A stretch of 64,000 nucleotides of DNA from Gigantopelta aegis (taxonomy: Eukaryota > Mollusca > Gastropoda > Neomphalida > Peltospiridae). Positions 37,267-48,800 of the stretch are shown here, one piece after another. Below the pieces are notes generated by a model, which was not told where the DNA came from, ran no database searches, and saw only the letters and a program-made list of their open reading frames with translations. The DNA is taken from the NCBI RefSeq assembly GCF_016097555.1, contig NC_054704.1:80682452-80746451 (forward strand), in the 5' to 3' direction. A program made the translations under genes and the position numbers. How positions within the stretch are numbered: position 1 is the first letter of the stretch; each line of letters starts with the position of its first letter.

Positions 37267-37545
37267 AGAAGTTTGTTTTGTTTAACTACACCACTTGAGC
37301 ACTTTGATTTATTAATCATCAGCTACTGAATGTGAAACATAATTCAGACATAGTCTTAAAGAGGAAACCGGCTACATTTTTCTATTAGTAGCAACACAGG
37401 ATAGCACATACCACAGCCTTTGATATACCAGTTGTGGTGCACTGGCTGGGACAAGAAATAGTCCAATGGACCCACTGACTGGGATCGATCCTAGATCGAC
37501 CGCGCATCAAGCGAGTGCTTTACCATTGGGCTACATCCCGCCCCC
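37267..37545 (-). mobile_element. SINE type A, near full length, imperfect 14-bp TSD
   Basis: Flanks GTGCTCGCATGAGA (37253) and GTGCTCACGTGAGA (37546) differ in two positions. The head in the - direction is GCGGGATGTAGCCCAATGGT. Confidence 0.85.
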
Positions 37546-37580
37546 GTGCTCACGTGAGATACGGTGCATTGTGGGATCGA

Positions 37581-38207
37581 ACCGGCCTCAGTGGTGTCAT
37601 GGTTAAGTTATTGGACATAAAACTGGTAGGTACAGGGTTCACAGCCTGGTACCGACTCCCACCCAGAGCGAGTTTTAATGACTCAGTGGGTAGGTGTAAT
37701 TCCACTACACCCTCTTCTCTCTCACTAACCACTGTCCTAGACAGACAAGCCCAGATAGCTACGGTATGTGCCCAGGACATCGTGCTTAAACCTTAAAAGG
37801 ACATACCCTAGTTTTTAAACACTAAGGCATATTTTTTACTACAAGAGTCGTTTATGATTATTGAAATCAAACATTACTTATATTTTATTGTTTAGATTAT
37901 CCATTTCCGTATGGCGAAGTGTTTCTGGTTATCCTAGTGTTTCTAATGCCACATAACGCATTTTTCATATTTTTAAAAACGCACGTGCGTCTGAGAAGTA
38001 ATGCTTTTTGAATCGCGTTTTAGTCTATTTTAAGCGCATTTCAACGTCACAGACTATTGTATCCAAACCATTTGTAAATTAACCAAACTTAGTGTCCATT
38101 GTTATGGGTTGAAACTAGGGTCTAGGTAAAAAATATGCCTTAGTGTTTAAAAACTAGGGTATGTCCCTTTAAATGGATATAAGCACAAAAATAAGTTGAA
38201 ATGAAAT
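37581..38207 (+). mobile_element. SINE type C split by a TTAA MITE
   Basis: Flanks GTGGGATCGA (37571-37580) and GTGAGATCGA (38208-38217). The SINE parts are 37581-37796 and 38173-38207; the middle is the MITE 37793-38172. Confidence 0.9.
37793..38172 (-). mobile_element. TTAA-flanked MITE, copy 3, inserted in a SINE
   Basis: TTAA lies at 37793-37796 and 38169-38172. The left end is AAGGACATACCCTAG and the right end CTAGGGTATGTCCCT. It splits the SINE 37581-38207 exactly at the TTAA of that SINE (AACCTTAATTGGATAT in other copies). The right side carries both a normal inner end (GTTGAAACTAGGGT) and an extra copy of the outer end, suggesting an internal rearrangement. Confidence 0.85.
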
Positions 38208-38477
38208 GTGAGATCGATACTTCAGGGTTTTGTCTCGTCCAAACCAGTGCCCCACAACTGGTACATCTCAGGCCATGGTATGTTGTGGAACAAAATCATT
38301 GTTTCGTACTAGTATTGTAATGGTGGTAGCGAATGTTTCCCATCTTGAACAAGGGTCAAAATAACTATGTGAGACAACAAATAGCCAGAGTTTAAAATAT
38401 ACTGAGATGTTGTCAAATATTTCTTGACATCTTTTGACCACTGTGATAGATACATATTAGGTTTGTTTGTTTGTCTG

Positions 38478-38577
<100 letters not shown>

Positions 38578-39139
38578 TACTCGTGTTTATGTTTTGAAAT
38601 TGTGAGATCTCAGGTGCAACTTATGGAAGGGAGACAATTCAGTTATAATTCAGTTATTAACTTACTGCTCATGTAGTATTCACAGTACCACTTAAAAACC
38701 TCAAGGTTTTAATTTTGCTCAGAGGCAGTTAACTTTTTTAAAGAGAATTTGCATTGTAAATCAATGCAAACTTTGTATTTTAAAAACATATTATTTAAGG
38801 GGTTTTTTAATTATTTTTTTGTTAAAACTGATTTATGAACTTAAAATATAAAACAATTTGTAATATGTAAAAAGATGAACACCTACAACTGGACCTCAGT
38901 TCTTGACGGTCTTGTGTTCAAGTCAGAAGACTGGTAGGTACACTGGGTGTAGCCCAATGGCATGTTTCATAAGGCAGAGCACCCACGAACAATTTGACTG
39001 ATACCATCATCTACTGTCATATCACATTCATCTAATGTTAGGCATGAAAACCAGTCTAGCGAACAACTGCAATTACTTACCCTCCTAAACATGCCTCGGT
39101 ATTGGCAGGTGTAAATGTTGACTATCAAAATGTTCCTTC

Positions 39140-39640
39140 CAATCTGCACTACTTAGAGCATACTGATTTATTAATCACTGGCTAATGGATCTCAAACATT
39201 TGGTAATTTTGGCATTTAGCCTACAATAGAAAACCTGCTACATTTTTCTACTGGTAGCAAGGTATCTTTTATATGCACCATCCCACACAGGATAGCACAT
39301 ACCATGGCCTTTGATACCAGTCATGGTGCACTGGCTTGAACAAGAAATAGCCCAATGGGCCCACGAACAGATCGATAATAGACAGACTGCACATTAAGTT
39401 AGCGTTTTACCACCAAGTTATTTCCCCTCCCCATCCCCACTAGTGCCACACAAATGGTATATTTAAAGGGTTGTGGCATTTACTTTTTTGTCCGTGGGAA
39501 AGTGCATATAAAAGATCCTTTACAGATGTTGCATTATTGGTAAGAATAATCTATATGGAAGCAGCAGGTTTCCAGTCTCTCTTTCTCTTGACCAAATAAC
39601 CCTAGTTTTAAAATATGCCGAGGTGGCATTAAACAAATAT
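39140..39640. mobile_element. Two converging SINE type A fragments
   Basis: 39150-39405 is an inverted type A copy (TTATTAATCACTGGCTAATG to the head). 39440-39640 is a diverged + strand copy (GGGAAAGTGCATATAAAAGA). A + strand fragment also lies at 38215-38330 (GTTTTGTCTCGTCCAAACCA). Confidence 0.6.
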
Positions 39641-39950
39641 TCCTTTCCTCTTCGTTTAGAAATACAGCCTTCACCGTGATGGTTGTTTTTATGTTCAGAT
39701 TCCATGACTGGTACTATCAAAGATTGTGGTATGTGCTATCCCATCTATGGGCATGTGTAAATGAAAGAACCCTTGCAATTTACTGGTAGTAGTAGTTAAT
39801 TCAGAGGAAGCGGAGTTCCTCATTAGCAATAATTTATTGACTTCTGTCTTGTAGCTTAGTTACATATCCAGTGTGCTTCAACATTAATTAAATACAAGAC
39901 CAAAATTAAATAGTTTATGATTTTTTATTTTTTTTAAATCTCAGGAAGTC

Positions 39951-40778
39951 TTAAAGCCGCACACCCTAGTTCCATCCAGTGAAAATAAATTATAATTTGG
40001 TTAATCTACAAACCTGTAACACACTTAGATCATGTTTTTATCAAATGGAGTGAAAAAGCAGGTTTTATATCGATAAATACCATGGGAATCCCCATGTCCT
40101 AATTGCTTGAAATAATTTTGAAAGTTAGTATTCTGATGTCACCGGTAGATGTCGCTCGAAGCACAACAATGCCTACGTCACGACAAATTTCACAGACTTC
40201 GGGTGCGTTTCTTTCACCTCTTCTGGACATGTTCTAACTGTTCTGTCCTGGTTGTATCCCCTCTCCAGATATCGTAGGACTTAGCAAAATTATTGGTTTT
40301 AAGGGTTTGTAACGTTTTGTATTGAGACACTTACTTGTTTGAACTTTATTGTTACTAAAAATGTTCACGAACTGTGAAGAAAAATCTCACAAATGAACAC
40401 ATGAACAACAACAAATCGGATGTTGATTGCGCGAACTGTGCACGAGAAAACAAACCGAACCAAAATGATAATGGTCACGTGATATACCAACGTCTGTGAC
40501 ATTGAAATGTAAATATCCCCTCTAAAAATAGATTAGACCTTGTCTGCTCAACGTTTTTTTCTCAGACATGCGTGCGATTTTATGAAAGACGAAAAATGCA
40601 TTTTGTGGTATTACAAAAACCAGGATTACCAAAAAACACTTCAGGTGAATGGAAATGTATATTCTAAATAATAAACGGTAAGTAAAGTGCAATTTTATTT
40701 GTGAAAAAATGGGTTTAATAGCAAAAAACAACGCCGTAATGGTTAACAACAAGCCGTAACTAGGGTGTGTCCCTTTAA
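39951..40778 (+). mobile_element. TTAA-flanked element, long copy (828 bp)
   Basis: TTAA lies at 39951-39954 and 40775-40778. The ends (CACCCTAGTTCCATCC / ACTAGGGTGTGTCCCT) and the subterminal ACGTGCGTGC-type block match the shorter copies. About 450 bases of middle sequence (about 40075-40525) are absent from the 363-380 bp copies. No convincing protein frame is seen in the extra part. Confidence 0.7.
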
Positions 40779-40804
40779 AGGTTACATTTTGACTATAATA
40801 AATG

Positions 40805-40942
40805 AGGGCAGGATTTAGAAAAAAATGTAGCAGGTTTCCTCTGATGACTACGAGTCAGAATAACCAAATGTTTGACATCCAATAGCCGATGATTATTTAA
40901 TCGATGTGCTCCAGTGGTATCGTTAAACAAAACAAACTTTAT
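40805..40942 (+). mobile_element. SINE type A2, 3' end only
   Basis: Starts at GCAGGATTTAGAAAAAAATG and carries the GACTACGAGTCAGAATAACC block and tail. It lies just after the long TTAA element. Confidence 0.7.
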
Positions 40943-41585
40943 TCTAAATGATAATAAATGAACTAAGATTCAATCAGTTTTCAATATCAATTCACTTGAA
41001 TTATCTAAAAAAAAAATCAAAAAAAGATCCAATAAATAAAACACAAATTTTAATACATCATAACAATATTTTGGCTTAAATTGCTGAATGTGTATATAGC
41101 GCCGTGTTAAACAGTTGAAAAATACAGAGAAGAAATGCTGTCACTTCAGTTCAACATATCACGCCTGAAGATGTGATTTTTGTTCTTCTTACAACTGAGG
41201 TATCTTATGTCCTGACAAATGTAAGCACAATACAATAATTAATCTTCAGAACTGGTCCATTAAGAGTCTTCATACATCTCATGTATTCAGTGCTGGTTTC
41301 CATCTTGCATGAATGTCGCATAATGATTTCCGATGCTTCTGGACAAAGAGTGAATATGCAGCAAATGAATGACAGAATGAAATATCACAGATAACAGGAA
41401 AGTAATACTATAAGTCTGACCTCATTGAGGTGAAGTTGATATAGCAGCAACTTAACAATGCCTAACCAGGTTTTTTCTTGGGGTTTTTTGCACATTTAAA
41501 AAATTTTCCAGTCAAACAGAATCATAAGATTTCAATGTGGTGTTCAGTATTGTCTTATTGTATTGAGTGATTCTACAGAACATCA

Positions 41586-41913
41586 AGTCTATTCCTTCTT
41601 CAGTAGTCATTCTATTCCTTCTTCAGTACAGTCATTGTATTCCTTCTTCAGTACAGTCATTCTATTCCTTCTTCAGTAGTCATTCTATTCCTTCTTCAGT
41701 ACAGTCATTGTATTCCTTTTTCAGTAGTCATTGTATTCCTTCTTCAGTACAGTCATTGTATTCCTTCTTCAGTAGTCATTCTATTCCTTCTTCAGTACAG
41801 TCATTGTATTCCTTCTTCAGTACAGTCATTGTATTCCTTTTTCAGTAGTCATTGTATTCCTTCTTCAGTACAGTCATTCTATTCCTTCTTCAGCACAGTC
41901 ATTGTATTCCTTT
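41586..41913. repeat. 22/25-bp tandem repeat, about 14 copies
   Basis: Units TATTCCTTCTTCAGTAGTCAT and TATTCCTTCTTCAGTACAGT alternate. It lies downstream of the last exon of the - strand gene and may be in its 3' UTR. Confidence 0.9.
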
Positions 41914-42704
41914 CATGGTACACTCTTGCATGTCTGCATTGAGATTCTGTACAACAGCCACAAGAATCTTGACATCTGCTCCATCTGTGGAACCATGCTT
42001 ATAAATAAACCTTCAAGACTTTAAGTAATGTCTACAGACCTTTCTTATGGGTGAGATTTTATTAAAGCATCAAGTCTAAGACATAAAAGTTTCACAAGCA
42101 CTGGGCCAGCTAATAGAGATGTCCCACTGAAATGAGATTTGGCACAACAGCAATTAGAGTTCAGCTGTTCCATCCCTCTGTGGAGGAACTGTGCCAATAA
42201 TATCAACAAAATACCAACAGAGGCAGCTCCACTGTTTTTGTTGGCGAGTTCCTGCACCTTGTTAAAACCATACCAAGAGACATTCCATTCCTGTGGTTTT
42301 GCTATTGTTATGAATTCTTGATGCTCAAGCCACTATTTTACTGCATTCTTAAGTGTCATACTCCCTAACATAAGCTGCCAAGCATGGAATGGAAATATCA
42401 GTAGTTTTTTCAATAATACTTCAGTAATGTCAACAAACAAAAATATCTTAATCACTGGATTTTTTTTTCATTTTCATTAGACACAAAAATTAATCTATAC
42501 TGTAACAAAATGACTGATCTCTGGTTGTATCGATAAGATCTTTTCAGGGTTTTTTTTTCTTTTCTTTTCTTTCCATGAACATATTATCATGTGCAATAAC
42601 AAGACTGGTGACATCTTATACAAGGCTGATATTGCATGTTCATTGCTGCCAGGTTCACACTAACGTGACACAATGGAAATTCTTATTTTAAAAAAACATA
42701 TGCA
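41914..42704 (-). other. Probable 3' UTR of the - strand gene
   Basis: It follows the stop at 42705 in gene direction. No further exons. TTTATT at 42057-42062 is a possible polyadenylation signal on the - strand. Confidence 0.4.
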
Positions 42705-42853
42705 TCATGAATCACGATCTGCCTTTGACTTTTTCTTAATTTTCTTAGTTCGTTCCCATCTAATCGTCTCCGATTCAAGAGAAGATAACTCTATTAGTCT
42801 TTGCTGGAAGGAAGCCGGAGCTCCCGTCAAAGGATCACTGTACCTTGGTTCAA
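42705..42853 (-). CDS. Terminal coding exon of the unrecognised - strand gene (48 codons + stop)
   Basis: The acceptor is TTTAAATTTCAG and the exon ends in TGA at 42705-42707. It encodes EPRYSDPLTGAPASFQQRL, then a Glu/Leu helix and a run of lysines. The 3' UTR probably runs into 42700-41900; TTTATT at 42057-42062 is a possible AATAAA on this strand. Confidence 0.85.
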
Positions 42854-45800
42854 CTGAAATTTAAAAAGCAAAATAAAAATTTTACATTTAAAAAAGAGAA
42901 TAACAAATGAAGTGTTTTATTACTGGATAAAAAAAAAAAAAACTGTAAGAGCAAAGAATATAAGATTTTCGGTCTGAAAATGCAGAGCCCTAAATTAAGT
43001 GTATTTTGTCTTGCTAAAACGGGAGAATATACAACAATAATGTTCATCACTCTACCAAGTAATCAGCATTAAACTGACCTGTCATATTATATTTATGCAT
43101 AATGTTCATCAGGGTACTAAGTAATCAGCATTAAACAAAACTGTCGTATTATATTTATTCATAATGTTCATCAGTGTACCAAGTAATCAGCATTAAACTG
43201 AACTGTTGTATTATATTTATTCATATTTATTTGTATTTTTATCACACATTTTTTATTTCCCGTTCAGATATAACAGACACTAAACAGATCACCAATCACT
43301 GTTGATGATAACTGATTTACCTGTGTAATCATATACGTAATTAGTGTGTTAAAAAGACACCAGTAATGGCAGTTTTGTCTTTGTTTCTGTGCTAATCACC
43401 AGTTTCTTGTTTGAAATTTGTTCAACAAACCAATAATGACTTTTTAAAATACATTCCACAACAAGAAGGGGCATAACTCTGTAGGACATCTGTCTTGGAG
43501 GGACAGTCGCCGTCATTAAATGCATTGAAAACACTTTAATAATTTATTTCAGTGGTGTGAGTTTATCCCTTCACCACATTCTTACAACTATTTCAGACCC
43601 AATGGATTGAAGTGTTTGCAAATACATGGGCATTAACTGAAGCAATTTTCAGTCCTTCATATTTGAGGTGCATGATTCTGCTTGCATGCCCAAGCACACT
43701 TTAATTTTATTTCAGCAGTGTTTTGTATTGTTCACTTAAAAATATGGTAATAGTGATGTGGGTTTTTTTAAAAAGAAACTGCTTTAAATCCAGCTGAATC
43801 CCAGTGTTTGAATATCATTTTTCTTAGAGCACATCGATTTATTAATCATCAGCTATTGGATGTCAAACATTTGGTAATTTTGACATATGGTCTTAGAGAG
43901 AAAACCCACCACATTTTTTCCATTAGTAGCAAGGGGACTTTTATATGCACCATCCCACAGACAGGAAAGCACATACCACAGCCTTTGATATACTAGTTCT
44001 GGTGCACTGGCTGTAACGAGAAATAGCCCAAAAGGTCTACCGATGGGGATCGATCCCAGACCAACCAAGCACCAAGTGAGACCTTTACCACAGGGCTATA
44101 TCCCGCCCCTTTTTGTTAATATGTGCGAGCTTCACTTAAATGTTTTTTCTATGGCATGCAGATCATTCACCTGGAGCCTATGAAGTGATTATAGGTTGAA
44201 GGCCTTGGTTGGTATCAAAAAGATACTTCTTTACACCGATCACTTTACACTGCCCATTGGGCTATTTTTCGTCCCAGCTGTGGTATGTGCTATCCTGTCT
44301 GTGGGATGGTGCATATAACAGATCCCTTGCTACTAATAGAAAAACAGGTAGTAGGTTTCCTCTCTAAGACTATATGTCAAAATTACCAAATAATTGACAT
44401 CCAGTAGCCGATGATTAATAAATCAATGTGCTCTAGTGGTGCCGTTAAACAAAACAAACTTTCTGTACACTCAGCTTGATGATATGGGAGAATATTAAGA
44501 TTGGACTATACCAAATATCCATAATCCCATAGACAATAATGTTAACGTATGTGGCTAAAAATACTATATGCAATATATCAATCAAATTATGACAACTTTT
44601 CAACTGTTTTTCACTACAACCCCTCCCCCATAAGTATTAAATAAGAAAGTGGAACCTTTCATGGCTCATTTCCGATATAATCGAATGTTTTTACAATATC
44701 CATAGTTTTGTATAAAATTGTAGTCCTTAGTTTTACAGGTCCCTACGTAAGTGCATACATTTATTACAAATCTTTTTACAACAAATACTGTCACATATAT
44801 TATCAATGGCAGGACTAATAGTATTAAATGTGCATTATTAAAAGTTAGGTGCTCATCAAATTTTGGTATCTATAGTGCTAGTTATATTAAAGTAACAGAA
44901 GTGTCCACTTGAGATGGGATTGTACCTTCTTTCTTTGACGTAGATTGGTTTTGGCTGCCCAGCAGTGGGCGTGCGGTTAGACCATTGGGACCTTTGCGGA
45001 TGGGTTGGGCTGCCAGTGTGTTGTATGATGGTGGTAGTGCCAGTGACTTGGTGCTAGCTGTGGTGGTGGTGGAACTACGTTGCTGGACGTTAGGACTCCA
45101 TATAGTTCCCATCGCTATAAGGTCTTCTGGCTCCCTTCCAACACCTGCAACGTAAAAATGGAACTTTATTCAGCAACAAATCTAAACAAGCAGCAACCAG
45201 CTCAAATCTAAACAAGCATCTCACACACACACACCACACATACTCTCTCCATCTCTCAATCAGTCTCTATCTAACTCTCGCTCACTTTTTCTCTCCATCT
45301 CTCAATCAGTATCTGTCTATCACTCACTCTATATCTCTCTCTCAGTCTATCTCTCACTCACTTTTTCTCCCCATTAATCTCTCACTCACTCACTTTTTCT
45401 CTCCATCTCTCAATCAATATCTCTCTATCTCTCACTCTATATATCTCTCACTCACTCTATCTTATCTCTCACTCACTTTTTCTCTTTATCTCTCAATCAA
45501 TCTCTCTATCTCTCACCTTCTCTATCTCATACTCTATCTCTCACTCACATGTTCTCTCTTTCTCTCACTCACTCTATCTCTCTAAACTCTATCTGTCTCT
45601 CCCACTTTATTGCAATGAGACAAGAAATGAATAATTAAGACGTTAATTTAAAAGACACTTTATTGTTGGTCTAAGCCAACTGTACAAATATATTTTTACT
45701 GTCTACTGACAGACCAATAACATGTCCAAACATACATTTTCTTTTGATGAAAATTATCTTTTCTTTATTTATTTGTAACCTCTGTTAAATTTTATAGTTT

Positions 45801-48800
45801 TTGCAAAATAAAACAAAAGTAACATTACTCGACCTTAAAATTTTAATTAATACATACTTTGAAAAGACACATTATTTTTTGGATTGAGCAACTGGTCAGT
45901 CCTGATGAAATTTCCCCTCAAGCCATTAGGTCTGCCTTGGTTCTGCTTGTTTGTGGAGAATGTGTTTTTAATTGGCCGTAACTCATCTTTGTCATTATCA
46001 AAATTCACTGAAATGATAACAGAAAGAAAAACATGTTAAATTTTACCTGAAATATAAAATAAAATAATATGAAATAAAATACATTGTCTTAATGAATAAG
46101 TTATTCACAGGAATGTGAGAGGGGCTGGAACAAAAAAGCTTACTGCTCACATTGTTTCTTCTCAAGTCAAACAAAGACTTTCAAATAACATATCCTGGAT
46201 AGGAAAAAATTGGCCAATCGCAGCAAAGCTGACGAAATCCAGCCACGGGAATGTACTACGTGTGAATACTAGTTGCGATCGCACGAATACTACTTTCGAT
46301 CTAACTCTTGCATGTGGCGCGGCAGTCTCCATCAGCCAAAAGGCACGTCGGGCATTTCCGCATTTCCGCGTAGCTCTCACATCCCTGTAAATTCAGAATG
46401 CAATGATATTTGTCTTGAATGTATTATAAAGAAAATAAAAGATAGTTAAGCTAGATAGACATTGAAGCTTGTATTTACTTCTGTGTTACTTTTATAGCAA
46501 AGGGGCGAGCCGTAGCCCAGTGGTAAAGCGCTCTCTTGATGCATGGTCGGTTTGGGATTGATCCCCATCAGTGGGTCCATTGGACTATTTTTCACTCCAA
46601 CCAGTGCATCACAACTGGTACATCAAAGGCTGTGGCATTTGCTATTCTGTCTATGGGATGGTGTATACAAAAGATTCCTTGCTGCTAATCGAAAAGAGTA
46701 GCCCATGAAGTGGGGATAGCGGGTTTCTTCTCTCAATATCTGTATGGTCCTTAACCATATGTCTGACGCTATATAACTGTAAATAAAATGTGTCGAGTGT
46801 CGTTAAATAAAACATTTCCTTCCTTCCTTTTATAGTATTTCATACTCAAACACATTAAAAAAAACACCCACAAATACAAACAAAACAAAAAACTACACTC
46901 ATAGTTTTAATATTTGAATTAACAAAAAAAGAAATAAAAAAAGAGGACATACTGAAATCTTACATGTAAACAATAAAACAAACATTAGAAAAAATGCTGA
47001 GTTGTGTGTGTGTGTCTGTATGTGTGTCTGTGTGTGTGCATGCATGCATGCGTGCGTGTGTGCGTGTGTGCGTAACTCTTTCATTTAAGCAATAATATCT
47101 ATCCCAACCAGTTATACGAAACAGTAAAATCAATCTCCACTGAGGGAATTCGAACCAGAGAACCTCAGTGTGAGAGTCCAGCACTAGCTATGAGCACTTT
47201 ATACCAATGCCCACCCCCTTCCCACACAACCCCCTCACGTGATGCTTTGTCCCGGAGCTGTGGTCCACGGACAACTGAACTGCTATGAGTCCTGACTGTG
47301 TTATAATTGTATACACAGTGTCTAAGTTGGCTCCAAATGTAACAGTAAAATCAACCTCCACTGAGTGGATTCAACCAGACCCCCTGTTTGAGAGTCTACT
47401 ACCAGTAGAAGCACTTTACACCAACAATACTTCATATATACAAATCTTTTACTTTTCTAGCAAAACCAAAATAAACAAGAATGTTAAATGAACAGTGATA
47501 CTGACACTAAATCTTATTTGAAAAAAGTTGTATGAGGTTATGTTTCACTCAGCTGGGTTTAGCTCTCAGTACAGATATATGTATAACGGGAAACTTCAGA
47601 ATGTAGCATACCTTTTTCTAAAGAAATGGATCGTCTAGAGTTGTTCTTGCCAGAGTGTTGTCGGTTCGATGCGTCAAATTCTCGAAATTTATTTTTCTCT
47701 TTTTCCCTGTCAAAGCAGACTAGATCAGTGGTGGTGAGGTCCCCGGCCTGTTTGTTCACGTCGGAATATGCTAGGTCAGCTGCTGTGTAGGGAACGGTCG
47801 GTGTGCTGGAAGAACTACAAAGAGAGACGAAAAACAGACTTAGTTAACAATGACAAATCATATCCTCAAAACTAAACTGAAGGGGAAAAGTGACAGTTGG
47901 TGTGCTTGAAGAACTACAAAGACAGCCCTCTACATTGCGACCAATTTGCTTACATATGCGACCTCTTGTTTTTTTCATTTGGCGACTAAAACGTATCGTA
48001 TTATCTATATAAAAAATAGAAGTAGGCCCCATCTGGCTCCTAGATTGAAACGTTAACAGAGGGCTGAAAGAGAGCAAGACAGAGAGAGAAAAAAAAAGAC
48101 TTAGTTAACAATGCCAAATCATGTTCTAAAAACTGAAGGAAAAAAAGCTACTGGTTGACATGTACTGAAAAACAAAACAATAAATGAAACATTTAGTGTA
48201 ATAAACATTTGTATTCCAATCTGAAAACTTCTAAGTTGCATTTTCAAAAAAAGTAAAATATAAATATATGTGTACATACATGTATATGTATAGATGAATG
48301 AATATCCATTTCTTAAATACTTTTATTTTATTTCTTATTATTTTTGGTCTTCTTTTTTCTTTCTCTGTTATGGATACAGCCAAGCTGCCTATATGATGTC
48401 AGAATTGTGCAAGTTATAATGGAAGATGACATCACAATACTGTAGATTAGACATGACCATGCACTACATCTTTAGTATTTATTTCTGCTAATCAAACACA
48501 GCAGTTTGGGATTGGCCAACGAACTAATGTATATATTAAGGCTTCTCTATCTAGACATTGCATCTTTGGCCAGCCCACACCTACTGACCGATCCGTCAGT
48601 AGTCAGCGTTAACACAGACTCAAAGACTTTGTTGGTAGGTATATGATGAGGATAAAATTAACTCTTTTTTTCCTATCATCATTAAATAAATCAGTTAATA
48701 GATGTTCGCCTGAGGTACTCGATTTGAAGAATCGAACTCTCTCAACAAGTGCTCCACGACTGGTACTGGTATATCAAAGGCTGTGGTGTAAGCTATCCTC

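Noticed and set aside
47895-48060. A second copy of the exon 47612-47805 acceptor region
   Set aside because: The resemblance is limited to about 30 bases and the following frame does not continue as coding.
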